Assembly: GCA_903839845.1 (NCBI GenBank)
Contig: CAIMEA010000230.1
Span: 1-40,130 of the forward strand
Origin: an uncultured Hyphomicrobiales bacterium
Lineage (GTDB): Bacteria; Pseudomonadota; Alphaproteobacteria; Rhizobiales; Xanthobacteraceae
DNA: 40,130 nucleotides
Direction: 5' to 3'
This document shows, piece after piece, positions 16,539 through 26,174 of this stretch (position 1 is the first letter of the stretch; each line of letters starts with the position of its first letter). Below the pieces are notes generated by a model. That model was given only the letters and a program-made list of their open reading frames with translations. It made no database searches and had not been told where the DNA came from. The translations under genes were made by a program, and so were the position numbers.

Positions 16539-16614
16539 CAGCGTCGGTCTAGGGTTTCGGTGCGGAGCCTGTTTGCAGGGCTCCGGTGTGGTTTTGCGTC
16601 GGTGGGGTAGCGTT

Positions 16615-17400
16615 ATGGATTTAGCGACAAGTCTGGGCCTGGCCGCCGGCGTCGGCGTTCTCACACTCGTCATTCTGATGGGCGGCGATCTGCACATGTT
16701 CGTGTCCGAACATGCGGCGATCCTGATCTTCGGCGGCTGCTTTGCCGCCACCCTGATCCGCTTTCCCTTTGCCGCGATCATGCACGGTATGCCGCTCGGC
16801 ATGAAGTTCGCCTTCACCATGCGCCGCACGTCGCAGCGCGAACTGGTCGACGAAATCGCCGGCATCGCCGAGGTCGCCCGCAAATCGGGGCCGGTCGGTC
16901 TGGAAAAAGTCGAGATCGACGATCCGTTCCTGGCCAAAGGCATCCGTTTCGTGGCCGACGGTTACGACACCAATTTCATCCGCGACAATCTCGAGCGCGA
17001 CCGCGACAACTTTCTCACCCATCTCGACGAGGGCCAGAAGATCTACCGCGCGATCGGCGACTGCGCGCCGGCCTTCGGCATGATCGGCACGCTGATCGGC
17101 ATGGTGCAGATGTTCTCGAACATGCAGGACCCTTCCAAGCTCGGCCCGTTCATGGCCGGCGCGCTGTTGGCGACGTTCTACGGCGCCACCATCGCCAACA
17201 TGTTCTGCCTGCCGATCGCCGACAAGCTGCATGGCAAACTCGTCGAAGAGGAAGTCAATCGCTCGCTGATCATCGACGGCATTCTGATGATCCGCGAAGC
17301 GAAAAGCCCGACCATGGTGCGCGAGATGCTGCTGGCCTATCTGCCGGAGAAACATCGCCACGCCGCCGACGAATCCGAAGCCGCGCCTGCCGCGGCCTGA
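16615..17400 (+). CDS. motA: Flagellar motor stator protein MotA
   Basis: Membrane subunit of the ion-driven stator that turns the flagellum. The 261-residue product has four hydrophobic segments (about 5-22, 34-52, 145-168, 178-202). The stator signature is DCAPAFGMIGTLIGMV with Pro152 and FYGATIANMFCLP with Pro200, matching the two essential prolines of MotA. The charged cytoplasmic loop is long. A TolQ/ExbB channel is the alternative, but the following motB-like gene and the large loop favour MotA. The start at 16615 follows GGTGGGG. motB lies 13 bases downstream. No other flagellar gene is in the window. Confidence 0.88.
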   Translation: MDLATSLGLAAGVGVLTLVILMGGDLHMFVSEHAAILIFGGCFAATLIRFPFAAIMHGMPLGMKFAFTMRRTSQRELVDEIAGIAEVARKSGPVGLEKVEIDDPFLAKGIRFVADGYDTNFIRDNLERDRDNFLTHLDEGQKIYRAIGDCAPAFGMIGTLIGMVQMFSNMQDPSKLGPFMAGALLATFYGATIANMFCLPIADKLHGKLVEEEVNRSLIIDGILMIREAKSPTMVREMLLAYLPEKHRHAADESEAAPAAA

Positions 17401-17413
17401 CGGGTAAACGGGA

Positions 17414-18238
17414 ATGGCCAAGAAAAATCGCGGACACGCAGGCGGCCACGGCTGGTTCGTCACCTTCGCCGATTTGATGGCGCTGTTGGTCGCGTTTTTC
17501 GTGATGCTGGTTGCGTTCTCGACCCAGGACGCGGCCAAACTGCAGGTCGTTGCCGGCTCGATGCGCGATGCCTTTGGCGTGCAGGACAAGGTGCGCTATT
17601 CAGGCGTCATCGAGGTCATGGGGCTGCCGACCCGGCCGAAACTCAAGAACGTCGCCAATATCGATCCGAAAGATGCCTCGGCGACGCCGGCGCCGGACGA
17701 CAACGACCGCAACCGCAGCTACGGCGCACGCTTCAAGGAAGACCGCAAATTCGCGCTGGCGTCGGCGTCGCTGCGCCAGGCCCTGCAGAACATGCCGGAG
17801 ATTTCCGAAGCCTCCAAGCACATCATGCTGGAGGAAACCAAGCAGGGCCTCAACATCGAGATCGTCGATCAGGACGGCCGGTCGATGTTCGCCGATGGCG
17901 CCAAGGAGCCATACGAGCGCACGCGTCAGATGATCCAGAAACTGGCGCCATCGCTCAAGGCGATGCCGTTCCGCATTTCAATTTCCGGCCACACCGCGAC
18001 CAGCAAGGTTCCGCCGAAGCCCGGTTATGGTCCATGGGAACTATCGGCCGACCGCGCCAATGCGGTGCGCCAGATCCTCGCCGCCGAAGGCGTACCGCCG
18101 GCCAATTTCTACATGGTCGCCGGCAAAGCCGACAACGAGCCGTTGTTCCCGGACAATCCCTCGATGTCGCCGAACCGCCGGGTGACCATTACCCTGATGC
18201 GGGAAGAGCCGCCGATTCCCGCCGATTTGAGCCCCTAA
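17414..18238 (+). CDS. motB: Flagellar motor stator protein MotB
   Basis: Second stator subunit, anchoring MotA to peptidoglycan. The 274-residue product has a short cytoplasmic start, one membrane helix (about 16-36) with the ion-binding Asp20 in TFADLMALLVAFF, a plug and linker region, and an OmpA-like peptidoglycan-binding domain (about 180-265) with ISGHTA, LSADRANAVRQIL and NRRVTITL. This order is that of MotB rather than TolR or ExbD, which lack the OmpA domain. It is spaced 13 bases after motA and surely cotranscribed. The linker carries a charged insert (DDNDRNRS), which I take as lineage-specific. Confidence 0.88.
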   Translation: MAKKNRGHAGGHGWFVTFADLMALLVAFFVMLVAFSTQDAAKLQVVAGSMRDAFGVQDKVRYSGVIEVMGLPTRPKLKNVANIDPKDASATPAPDDNDRNRSYGARFKEDRKFALASASLRQALQNMPEISEASKHIMLEETKQGLNIEIVDQDGRSMFADGAKEPYERTRQMIQKLAPSLKAMPFRISISGHTATSKVPPKPGYGPWELSADRANAVRQILAAEGVPPANFYMVAGKADNEPLFPDNPSMSPNRRVTITLMREEPPIPADLSP

Positions 18239-18298
18239 ACACCGGCTCGAAGAGTTCCGGCGCGGTTGATTTTCATCAACAGGCATTGGCCGAACACC

Positions 18299-18330
18299 GG
18301 TATTCTCGCGCCTGCCTCGATGTTATAAGC
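18299..18330 (+). promoter_or_regulatory. Putative promoter of the first kup gene, shared with the second
   Basis: GGTATTC (18299-18305), 18 bases, TATAAGC (18324-18330), ending 42 bases before the start of the first kup gene. The same pair with identical spacing occurs at 20379-20410 before the second kup gene. TATAAG fits a -10 hexamer and TATTCT a weak -35. Confidence 0.5.
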
Positions 18331-18372
18331 GCGGCCTTCCGGTCCCGTTAGCAGGGCCCTTGCACGACTTTC

Positions 18373-20295
18373 ATGAGAGATAGCGTGAACGAAACGGCAG
18401 TCCGGGCCGAGCCACCCAATGCGAGCCACGGCCAGGTCGCGCCACCCAGCTTCGTCGCGCTCGCCGTCGGCAGCGTCGGCGTCGTCTATGGCGATATCGG
18501 CACCAGCCCGCTTTATGCGTTCCGCGAAGCGGTACTGGCGGCCAGCAGCGACCGCGGCGTCACCAGCGACATTGTGCTCGGCGTTTTGTCGCTCATCGTC
18601 TGGGCGCTGATCGTCACCGTGACGCTGAAATATGTGCTGTTGCTGTTGCGGGCCGACAATAACGGCGAGGGCGGTACTTTGTCGCTGATGGCGCTGGCGA
18701 CCCGCGCGGCCGGCCGCCGCACGCCCTTTATCCTGCTTCTCGGCGTCATCGGCGCGTCGATGTTCCTCGGCGACTCGGTCATCACGCCGGCGATCTCGGT
18801 GCTGTCGGCGGTCGAAGGACTCAAGCTCGCCAATCCGGCCTTCGCCGAATTCGTCGCGCCTCTTGCCGTCATCATCCTGATCGGCTTGTTCGCCGCGCAA
18901 AGCAGCGGCACCGCCAAGGTGGCGGCGTTGTTCGGGCCGGTCATGCTGGTCTGGTTCGTGGCCATCGCCATTGCCGGCGCCACCCATATCGCCGACGACC
19001 CGCATGTGCTGCTGGCGCTTAATCCGCTCTACGGCGTTTCATTCCTGCTCAATCACGGCCATGTCGGCTTGGTCACATTGGGTGCGGTGTTTCTGGTCGT
19101 CACTGGCGGCGAGGCGCTGTATGCCGATCTTGGCCATTTCGGCCGGCGGCCAATCCAGTTCGCCTGGCTCGGCCTGGTGTTGCCGTCGCTGCTGATCAAC
19201 TATTTCGGGCAGGGCGCCAAGGTGCTGGCCGATCCGGCGTCGATCGAAAATCCGTTCTACCGGCTGGTGCCAGAAGCCTTCCTGGTGCCGATGATCCTGA
19301 TGGCGACCGCGGCGACGGTGATCGCAAGTCAAGCCGTCATCACCGGCGCCTATTCGCTGGTGCATCAGGCGATCCAGCTCGGTCTCCTGCCGCGCCTCGC
19401 GATTCTGCACACGTCGGCGTCGCATGTCGGTCAGATTTATATACCGCGCGTCACCATCGCGCTGCTGATCGGCGTGCTGCTGCTGGTCGGATTGTTCCGC
19501 ACATCGGGTGCGTTGGCGTCGGCCTATGGCATCGCGGTGGCGACCACCATGGTGATGGATACGCTGCTCGGCTTCTTCGTCGTCTGGCATTTGTGGAAAT
19601 GGAAACTGTGGCAGGCGCTGCTGCTGATCGTTCCTTTCGTCGTCGTCGACGCTACGTTCTTTTCCGCCAATATGCTGAAATTGTTCGAAGGCGCCTGGGC
19701 GCCGCTGTTGTTCGGCATCACCATGGTGATGTTGATTCTGACGTGGCGGCGCGGCTCGGGAATTCTCATCAGCAAGACGCGGCGCACCGAAGTGCCGATT
19801 GATACTTTGTTCCGTAGCCTGGAGAAAAAGCCGCCGCATATCGTGCCCGGCACCGCGGTGTTCCTGACCAGCGATCCGGAATTCGCGCCGACGGCGATGC
19901 TGCACAATCTCAAGCACAACAAGGTGCTGCACACGCACAACGTCATTCTCACCATCGTCACCGCCGACACGCCACGCGTGCCGGATGACGAGCGCGTGCA
20001 GTACACACCGTTGTCCGAACACTTCGCGCGGGTGACATTGAAGTTCGGCTATATGGATGAGCCTAACGTGCCCAAAGCCCTGGCGATCGCGCGCAAGCAT
20101 GGCTGGCAGTTCGATATCATGTCGACCTCGTTCTTCCTGTCGCGCCGCACGCTGCGACCATCGTCGCAGTCCGGCATGCCGGGCTGGCAGGACCATCTGT
20201 TCATCGCGCTGGCGCGTTCGGCGTCCGATGCAACCGACTTCTTCCAGATTCCGACCGGTCGGGTGGTGGAAGTGGGCACGCAGGTCACGGTCTGA
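18373..20295 (+). CDS. kup: KUP/HAK-family potassium uptake protein, copy 1
   Basis: Low-rate, proton-coupled potassium importer of the inner membrane. At 640 residues it has the family length, with about twelve membrane helices and a cytosolic C-terminal domain. The hallmark [13 protein letters not shown] is at residues 38-50; other conserved parts are [34 protein letters not shown] and [11 protein letters not shown]. The cytosolic end includes [10 protein letters not shown] and the final [13 protein letters not shown] 18373 is used; a GTG at 18385 with GAGAG before it is a possible alternative. A close paralogue follows 160 bases downstream. Confidence 0.95.
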   Translation: MRDSVNETAVRAEPPNASHGQVAPPSFVALAVGSVGVVYGDIGTSPLYAFREAVLAASSDRGVTSDIVLGVLSLIVWALIVTVTLKYVLLLLRADNNGEGGTLSLMALATRAAGRRTPFILLLGVIGASMFLGDSVITPAISVLSAVEGLKLANPAFAEFVAPLAVIILIGLFAAQSSGTAKVAALFGPVMLVWFVAIAIAGATHIADDPHVLLALNPLYGVSFLLNHGHVGLVTLGAVFLVVTGGEALYADLGHFGRRPIQFAWLGLVLPSLLINYFGQGAKVLADPASIENPFYRLVPEAFLVPMILMATAATVIASQAVITGAYSLVHQAIQLGLLPRLAILHTSASHVGQIYIPRVTIALLIGVLLLVGLFRTSGALASAYGIAVATTMVMDTLLGFFVVWHLWKWKLWQALLLIVPFVVVDATFFSANMLKLFEGAWAPLLFGITMVMLILTWRRGSGILISKTRRTEVPIDTLFRSLEKKPPHIVPGTAVFLTSDPEFAPTAMLHNLKHNKVLHTHNVILTIVTADTPRVPDDERVQYTPLSEHFARVTLKFGYMDEPNVPKALAIARKHGWQFDIMSTSFFLSRRTLRPSSQSGMPGWQDHLFIALARSASDATDFFQIPTGRVVEVGTQVTV

Positions 20296-20378
20296 ACGCC
20301 AACGAAGGCAGGCCCGTCCCCGGTTATGATTTGATAAATCGCAACGAAAACGATGACGTTTTCAGGCTTGTGGCGGCA

Positions 20379-20410
20379 GGTATTCCAGCGGGCCCGATTC
20401 CGCTATAAGC
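20379..20410 (+). promoter_or_regulatory. Putative promoter of the second kup gene, copy of the upstream element
   Basis: GGTATTC (20379-20385), 18 bases, TATAAGC (20404-20410), 46 bases before the kup start. Spacing is identical to that in front of the first kup gene. A TTTTCA and an AGGC/TTG block upstream also recur in both copies, suggesting that the regulatory region was duplicated with the gene. Confidence 0.5.
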
Positions 20411-20455
20411 CCCGCGCAGCTCCGAACCGCCGCGTCGCGAAGAAGGTCTGGTAAA

Positions 20456-22378
20456 ATGTCTCAACAAGGGGTCGCAAACGGCGACCAGCACGGTGCCGCC
20501 GATAACGCAGAGCATGGGCACAAAGCGAGCTTCTGGGCGCTGACGGTCGGCAGCATCGGCGTCGTCTATGGCGATATCGGCACCAGCCCGCTTTACGCCT
20601 TTCGCGAGTCGGTGGCGGCCGCCGCGGGACATGGCAATCCTGTCACCGCGCCGATCATCCTCGGCATTCTCTCATTGATCATCTGGGGACTGTTTCTGGT
20701 GGTGACGGTCAAATACGTCATCATCCTGTTGCGCGCCGATAACCACGGCGAGGGCGGCACCTTGGCCTTGATGGCGCTGGCGTCCCGCGCGCTTGGCCGC
20801 GGCAATGGCCTGATCATCCTGCTCGGCATCATCAGCGGCGCCTTGTTCTATGGCGACGCGATCATCACGCCGGCCTTGTCCGTCCTGTCGGCGGTCGAGG
20901 GCATGAAGATCGTGACGCCGGCCTTCGAGCCTTATGTCGTGCCGATCACCGTCATCATTCTAATCGTCTTGTTCGCGGTGCAATCGCGCGGCACGGCGAG
21001 TGTCGCGGCGTTCTTTGGGCCGGTCATGATGGTGTGGTTCGTCGCTTTAGCGGTCGGCGGGCTTTGGCACATTGGTCAGAACTGGTCGGTGCTGCTGGCG
21101 TTCAATCCATATTACGGCGTCAACTTTCTGCTGAACCACGGTCTGATCGGCTTCTATACGCTCGGCGCCGTGTTCCTGGTCATGACCGGGGCAGAGGCGC
21201 TTTATGCCGATCTTGGGCACTTTGGCCGTGGACCAATCCGTATCGCCTGGCTTGCCGTCGTGCTGCCGGCGCTCATTGTCAATTACCTCGGGCAAGGTGC
21301 GCTGGTGCTGGCCGATCCGAAGGCAATTGAAAACCCGTTCTTCTTGCTGTTTCCGGACTGGGCGCTGTTGCCGATGGTGATCCTGGCGACCGCGGCGACC
21401 GTGATCGCCAGCCAGGCGGTCATCACCGGCGCCTATTCGCTGACGCGGCAGGCGATCCAGCTCGGCCTGTTGCCGCGCCTGGAAATTCGTCACACCTCGG
21501 AAGCGCTGTTCGGACAAATCTACATGCCGCGCGTCAACATGCTGATCCTCGTCGGCGTGCTGTTGCTGGTGGCGCTGTTCCGGTCGTCGAGTTCGCTGGC
21601 GTCGGCCTACGGCATTGCCGTGACTGGCACGATGGTGGTCACCGCATTGATGGCGATCGTCGTCATCCGGCATGTCTGGCGCTGGCCCCTCATCGGCGCA
21701 CTGGCGTTGATGCTGCCGTTTCTGTTCATCGACATGACGTTCCTGGCGGCCAACATGCTCAAGATCGCCGAAGGCGGCTGGATGCCGCTGGCGCTCGGCG
21801 CCATCGTCATGGTGTTGATGTATACGTGGCGGCGCGGCAGCCGCCTGCTGGTGATGAAGACCCGCAAGCTGGAAATTCCGCTCGACACATTGGTCAGCAG
21901 CCTGGAGAGGAAGCCGCCGATCCGCGTACCCGGCACGGCGGTGTTCCTGACCGGCGATCCCGGCTTTGCGCCGACCGCGCTGATGCACAGCCTCAAACAC
22001 TACAAAGTGCTGCACGAAAAGAACGTCATCCTGACGGTCGGAACGGCCGATACGCCGCGCGTCAATCCAGCCGAAAGGGTGCGCATCGAACCGGTTGGCG
22101 AGACATTCCTGCGCGTCGTGCTGCGCTTCGGCTTCATGGAACAGCCGAACGTGCCAAAGGCCCTGGCGATCGCGCGCCGCTCCGGCTGGACGTTCGACAT
22201 CATGTCGACCTCGTTCTTCCTGTCGCGGCGCTTGCTCAAGCCGGCCGCCAAATCCGGCATGCCGCGTTGGCAGGACCGGCTGTTCATCAGCCTGACGCGC
22301 ACGGCCAACGATGCCACCGACTATTTCCAGATTCCGACAGGGCGGGTTGTCGAAGTGGGCACGCAGGTGACCGTCTGA
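20456..22378 (+). CDS. kup: KUP/HAK-family potassium uptake protein, copy 2
   Basis: Tandem paralogue of the preceding gene, also 640 residues, with the same landmarks: [79 protein letters not shown] and the identical ending [10 protein letters not shown]. It should carry out proton-linked potassium uptake in the inner membrane. The N-terminal tail differs (His/Gly/Asp-rich, residues 1-24) and the membrane core has diverged at many positions, so this is not a recent duplication. AGAAGG precedes ATG 20456. Having two copies may give different affinity or expression. Confidence 0.95.
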   Translation: MSQQGVANGDQHGAADNAEHGHKASFWALTVGSIGVVYGDIGTSPLYAFRESVAAAAGHGNPVTAPIILGILSLIIWGLFLVVTVKYVIILLRADNHGEGGTLALMALASRALGRGNGLIILLGIISGALFYGDAIITPALSVLSAVEGMKIVTPAFEPYVVPITVIILIVLFAVQSRGTASVAAFFGPVMMVWFVALAVGGLWHIGQNWSVLLAFNPYYGVNFLLNHGLIGFYTLGAVFLVMTGAEALYADLGHFGRGPIRIAWLAVVLPALIVNYLGQGALVLADPKAIENPFFLLFPDWALLPMVILATAATVIASQAVITGAYSLTRQAIQLGLLPRLEIRHTSEALFGQIYMPRVNMLILVGVLLLVALFRSSSSLASAYGIAVTGTMVVTALMAIVVIRHVWRWPLIGALALMLPFLFIDMTFLAANMLKIAEGGWMPLALGAIVMVLMYTWRRGSRLLVMKTRKLEIPLDTLVSSLERKPPIRVPGTAVFLTGDPGFAPTALMHSLKHYKVLHEKNVILTVGTADTPRVNPAERVRIEPVGETFLRVVLRFGFMEQPNVPKALAIARRSGWTFDIMSTSFFLSRRLLKPAAKSGMPRWQDRLFISLTRTANDATDYFQIPTGRVVEVGTQVTV

Positions 22379-22495
22379 AGCAGCGGCGGCGGCGGAAAAA
22401 GGCGCGTGCGCACGACCCGAAATCCGGCTAGAAATCGGGCCTGTTTTCGCGGTCGATCCGCATTTGTCTCAAGTCCCGCTCGATGGAGTTCCGCC

Positions 22496-22834
22496 ATGGC
22501 CGATGAAATGCCGCGCGCCGACGAAGTGACCAATCTGACGCCGGACGAGGTGGCGGCGGGCTTGCGCGCCGGGCGCATGCTGCTGGTGGATGTGCGCGAA
22601 CTCAACGAGACGGCCGTCGAGGCCTATCCCGACGCGGTGATTGTGCCGCTGTCGGCGTTCGATCCGGCCGCCATTCCCGATCCGCAAGGCAAGCAGGTGG
22701 TGTTCGCCTGCCGCTCCGGCCGGCGCTCGATTACCGCCTCGGTCGCCGCCCAGGACGCCGGCTATCCCTATAGCGCCCATATGGCGGGTGGCATCATCGC
22801 TTGGAAGGCGGCGGGCCTGCCGACCAAAAGCTGA
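22496..22834 (+). CDS. Single-domain rhodanese (sulfurtransferase)
   Basis: A 112-residue rhodanese domain. It starts with NLTPDEVAAGL, contains the conserved LLVDVRE, and has the active-site loop CRSGRRS with the persulfide-forming Cys72, then HMAGGIIAWKAAGLP, the standard C-terminal motif. Such proteins move sulfane sulfur in the cytoplasm; the partner is unknown. ATG 22496 follows GGAG; an upstream extension in frame is not conserved in character. It converges with the lipid A acyltransferase gene, with three bases between the stops. Confidence 0.9.
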   Translation: MADEMPRADEVTNLTPDEVAAGLRAGRMLLVDVRELNETAVEAYPDAVIVPLSAFDPAAIPDPQGKQVVFACRSGRRSITASVAAQDAGYPYSAHMAGGIIAWKAAGLPTKS

Positions 22835-22837
22835 GCC

Positions 22838-23812
22838 TTACGCCCCGGCCTGAAGCTGCGCCTCGTCGCGGCGCTTCATGTCCTCTGGCCGCCAACGGCG
22901 ATGCTGCCAAAGCCACTGCGCGGGATGTTCACGAATCCAGCCCTCGATCACGTTGATGATGAGCTGGGTGGTGGCGGCGACGTCAAGCTTGCCTTGAGCA
23001 TCGCGCGCCGGCTGGATTTCCTCGGTCAGTTCGACGCGGAAACGGTGGCCGGGCAGGCGCACGATGCGGGTGCCGTGGATCGGGCAGTCGAAATGCTGGG
23101 CAAGCCGCGCCAATAGCGGATTGGCCATGGTGCGCTGGCCGAAGAAGGTGACCTCGACGCCGCGGACGAAATACTGATCGACCAGCATGCCGACATGCAG
23201 TCCGCGCTTGAGCGCGTCGGCGATTTTCATCGGCGCGTCGAGCCCGGTGGCGATCAACGCGCCCATGCTGGCGCTGCGGGTCTGGCGCAGCCAGCGTTCG
23301 ACGGCCGCGATGTTCGGGCGGCGGTACAAGACCGCGCTGTCGAGCTTATGCGTCGCGGCGCAGATCGCCGGCAATTCCCAGTTGGCCAGATGCGCGGCAA
23401 AGATCAGCGCCGGCTTGCCATCATTGGCGAGGCGATCGAAGCGCTCTGTATCGACCTGGCGAAATTCGACGCGGCTCGGCCTTTCCGGGTGGTCGGGGTC
23501 GTAGTCCCACAGCCGGTCAAGCTGGGCAAATTCGGCGGCGACGCGGCCGAGATTGTCCCATGAGCCACGCAGGATCGCTTCGATCTCGGCGGCGGATTTC
23601 TCCGGGAACGCCAGGACCAGTTGCTCGCGCGCGATCCGGTCTTCCTTGAACAACGGGCCAAGGCTGCGCGCGAGATACGCGCCTATATTCGCCATCGTTT
23701 CGGGAGCGACCCGTCGCATCAGACCGAGCAGGCCGACTGCGAGGTTGCCGGCAACGGCGCCGCCGACGTTCTTCAAGGTGTAACGCAAACGGCGTTTGAT
23801 CCAGGTCAGCAT
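22838..23812 (-). CDS. lpxXL: Lipid A very-long-chain acyltransferase (LpxL/HtrB superfamily)
   Basis: Transfers the 27-hydroxyoctacosanoyl-type acyl chain from AcpXL to lipid A, judged from its place as last gene of the acpXL cluster. The 324-residue product is anchored by an N-terminal hydrophobic stretch (about 15-32). It has the LpxL-family HX4E catalytic pair in AAHLANWE (His141, Glu146), the YRRPN segment, MLVDQ, VTFFGQ, and WLWQHRRW near the end. Its ATG overlaps the adh stop by one base (TGATG), which implies translational coupling. By fold alone, a general late acyltransferase is possible; the cluster decides for LpxXL. Confidence 0.9.
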   Translation of the reverse strand: MLTWIKRRLRYTLKNVGGAVAGNLAVGLLGLMRRVAPETMANIGAYLARSLGPLFKEDRIAREQLVLAFPEKSAAEIEAILRGSWDNLGRVAAEFAQLDRLWDYDPDHPERPSRVEFRQVDTERFDRLANDGKPALIFAAHLANWELPAICAATHKLDSAVLYRRPNIAAVERWLRQTRSASMGALIATGLDAPMKIADALKRGLHVGMLVDQYFVRGVEVTFFGQRTMANPLLARLAQHFDCPIHGTRIVRLPGHRFRVELTEEIQPARDAQGKLDVAATTQLIINVIEGWIREHPAQWLWQHRRWRPEDMKRRDEAQLQAGA

Positions 23813-24834
23813 CAGAAATTGACAATCACTTTGCCGAACACCTGACGGCCTTCCAGCCGCTCGAGGCCGCGTTCGAAGTCGCCGAGTGAAAATTCGCTGT
23901 CGATGATCGGCGCCATGCCGGCGGCCATCTTCGAAAGACAGTCGCGAATGTTGCGCATGTTGCAGCCGAAGGAGGCGAGAATTTTATACTGCTGCTGAAA
24001 CAGCTGCATGAGATTAATGGTGACGGTCGGCCCGGCTGTCGAGCCGCAGGTTACCAGCCTTCCGCCGCGCTTGAGGCAGAACAGCGAGGCGTTGAAGCCT
24101 TCGCCGCCGACATGCTCGAACACGACATCGACGCCCTTCTTCTTGGTGATCTTGCGCACGACGCCTTCAAAGCGTTCGGTCTTGTAGTTGATGACGTGAT
24201 CGGCGCCGAGCGCCTTGGCCTTCTCGGCTTTTGTATCGTCGCCGACGGTGGTGATGACGGTGCAGCCCAAAGCCTTGGCCATCTTGATGGCGACCGAGCC
24301 AATGCCGGAGCCGGCGGCATGTACGAGGATGGTCTCGCCGGGCTTCAACTTGGCATTGTCGAACAGCATGTGCTCGGTGGTGCCGAAGGCGATCGGCGCG
24401 CAAGTCGCGTCGCGCACCGACACGCCGGCCGGCACCGGAATAACGAGACGGGCTGGCAGATTGATCAGATCGCGGGCAAAGCCGTCGAGATGAAAGCCCA
24501 TGATGCCGGCGACGTTTTCGCACAGATTGTCGCGGCCTTCGCGGCAGGCATCGCAATGCCCACAGGTCATCGCGCCATACATGACCACCTTGTCGCCGGT
24601 TTTGAACTGATTGACGCCAGCGCCGACAGCGGCGATCTCGGCCGAGGCTTCGGCGCCGACGACCAGCGGCAGCTTGCGCTTGGCGAAGGCCATGCCGCGA
24701 AAGCCCCAGACGTCGAGATGATTAAGCGCGACCGCCTTGATGCGGACCTGCACTTCGCCCTCGGCGGGCGGCGGGGGTGGCGGCACCTCGACGAGTTCGA
24801 GCTTGCGGTCGCCGATAAGTTGGAGTGCGCGCAT
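23812..24834 (-). CDS. Zinc-type medium-chain dehydrogenase/reductase of the very-long-chain acyl cluster
   Basis: A 340-residue MDR protein, in the position of the alcohol-dehydrogenase-like gene of rhizobial acpXL clusters. It probably reduces an acyl-ACP intermediate, for example as an enoyl reductase (inference). The structural zinc site is complete (CGHCDACREGRDNLC; Cys91, 94, 97, 105), and the nucleotide-binding motif is VHAAGSGIGSVAI. The usual catalytic zinc ligands are not: the first Cys position reads NHLD and the GHE motif reads GAE, as in quinone-oxidoreductase and enoyl-reductase members. It starts 39 bases after fabF1 and overlaps lpxXL by one base. Confidence 0.85.
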   Translation of the reverse strand: MRALQLIGDRKLELVEVPPPPPPAEGEVQVRIKAVALNHLDVWGFRGMAFAKRKLPLVVGAEASAEIAAVGAGVNQFKTGDKVVMYGAMTCGHCDACREGRDNLCENVAGIMGFHLDGFARDLINLPARLVIPVPAGVSVRDATCAPIAFGTTEHMLFDNAKLKPGETILVHAAGSGIGSVAIKMAKALGCTVITTVGDDTKAEKAKALGADHVINYKTERFEGVVRKITKKKGVDVVFEHVGGEGFNASLFCLKRGGRLVTCGSTAGPTVTINLMQLFQQQYKILASFGCNMRNIRDCLSKMAAGMAPIIDSEFSLGDFERGLERLEGRQVFGKVIVNF

Positions 24835-24873
24835 GGGTTCTCTTTGGCCGGCGACGAAAAATGCAGGCGTACG

Positions 24874-26160
24874 TTATGCCGGCTCCAGCCCCATCACCAG
24901 GGACACATTCTGTCCGCCGAAGCCGAACGAATTGGAAATGGCGTGGGTGACGCGGGCGTCGCGGGCCTTGTTGGGGACAACGTCCATCAAAATGGCCGGG
25001 TCGGGGATGTCGTGATTGATGGTGGGCGGAATGCGCTGGTTGTTCAGCGTCAGCAGCGAGAATACGGCCTCGACCGCGCCGGCCGCCGACAAAGTATGAC
25101 CGATCATCGATTTGTTCGACGAGATCGGCACAGTCGTGGCGCGCTCGCCCAATACGGTCGAGACGCCGAGATATTCCATCTTGTCGTTTTCCGGCGTCGA
25201 GGTGCCGTGCGCGTTGACGTAGTCGATGTCGTCGGGGGTCAGGCCGGCATCCCTGATAGCATTGGCGATGCAGCCGATGATCGGCTTGCCGTCCGGGCTG
25301 GAGCGGGTGCGATGAAAGGCGTCGGTCATTTCGCCGCAGCCTTCGAGAATGCCGATGATTCTGGCGCCGCGCGCGATGGCCGAGTCGTAGCTTTCCAGCA
25401 CCAGCGCGCCTGCGCCTTCGGCCATGACGAAGCCGTCGCGGTTCTTGGAGAATGGCCGCGACGCGGCTTGCGGATTGTCGTTGCTGGTCGACAGCGCCGA
25501 CAGCAGCGAAAAGCGGACCAGGGCTTCCGGATTGACCGAACCATCGGTGCCGATGCAGAGGGCCGCGTCAGTCTCGCCACGGCGGATCGCTTCGACGCCG
25601 AGATGGATAGCGCTGGCGCCGGAGGCGCAGGCGGTCGACAGCGAAATCGGCGAACCTTGTGTGCCGAATTTCTCGGCCAGATGGTCGGCGACCGAGCCGA
25701 ACATGAAACGCTGATGATAGTCGGGAAACTGGGGGGCAACGCGTATCAGCTCGGCATAAGTCGTCTTGTCATTGCTGCCGGAACGGCTGCCGACTTCGAT
25801 GCGCTGCGTCCATTCGATTTCGATCGGCGGAACGGCGAGGAACAGGGGGCCGGGGAAATTACCGGACGTGCCAAGGCCGGATTCGGCGATGGCTTCTTCG
25901 GCGACCAGATCGGCCAGAGATTCGGCCAAGGCCGCCGTTGAGGATTGTGGGGCCAAGAAGTCGATCGTTCCGGCGATGCGGGTCTTGAGGCCGTCGGTCG
26001 GAAAGCGGGTGATGGCGCGAATGCCGGATTGGCCGGCGGTGAGCCTGGCCCAGTTCTCTGCCTTGCCGGCGCCGAGCGATGTGACGACGCCGAGACCGGT
26101 GACGACCACCAGCGGCCGGCCGAATTTATCCAGGCCTGAACGACTATTGCCCGATGCCAT
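24874..26160 (-). CDS. fabF1: Beta-ketoacyl-ACP synthase II, catalytic partner
   Basis: Elongates AcpXL-bound acyl chains by condensing malonyl groups. The 428-residue product has the complete Cys-His-His triad: Cys178 in STACASGA, His318 in NAHGTSTPEND and His355 in NKSMIGH. The C-terminal FGFGGQN motif is intact. The start has VVTGLGVVTSLG, as usual for FabF. It lies 14 bases after fabF2, whose own active-site Cys is missing, so this protein is expected to supply the chemistry of a FabF1-FabF2 pair (inference by analogy with ketosynthase/chain-length-factor pairs). Confidence 0.93.
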   Translation of the reverse strand: MASGNSRSGLDKFGRPLVVVTGLGVVTSLGAGKAENWARLTAGQSGIRAITRFPTDGLKTRIAGTIDFLAPQSSTAALAESLADLVAEEAIAESGLGTSGNFPGPLFLAVPPIEIEWTQRIEVGSRSGSNDKTTYAELIRVAPQFPDYHQRFMFGSVADHLAEKFGTQGSPISLSTACASGASAIHLGVEAIRRGETDAALCIGTDGSVNPEALVRFSLLSALSTSNDNPQAASRPFSKNRDGFVMAEGAGALVLESYDSAIARGARIIGILEGCGEMTDAFHRTRSSPDGKPIIGCIANAIRDAGLTPDDIDYVNAHGTSTPENDKMEYLGVSTVLGERATTVPISSNKSMIGHTLSAAGAVEAVFSLLTLNNQRIPPTINHDIPDPAILMDVVPNKARDARVTHAISNSFGFGGQNVSLVMGLEPA

Positions 26161-26174
26161 CTGCGTGCCCTCCG

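Noticed and set aside
19039-20196. A 385-codon minus-strand frame inside the first kup gene, with a similar one inside the second (21047-22015)
   Set aside because: Their resemblance follows from antisense reading of two related genes; the composition (His, Gln, Arg, Asp) is that of shadow frames.
24112-25941. A 609-codon plus-strand open frame across the adh and fabF1 genes
   Set aside because: It is antisense to two clearly recognised genes, has no recognisable domain and is the kind of long open shadow expected in GC-rich coding DNA.
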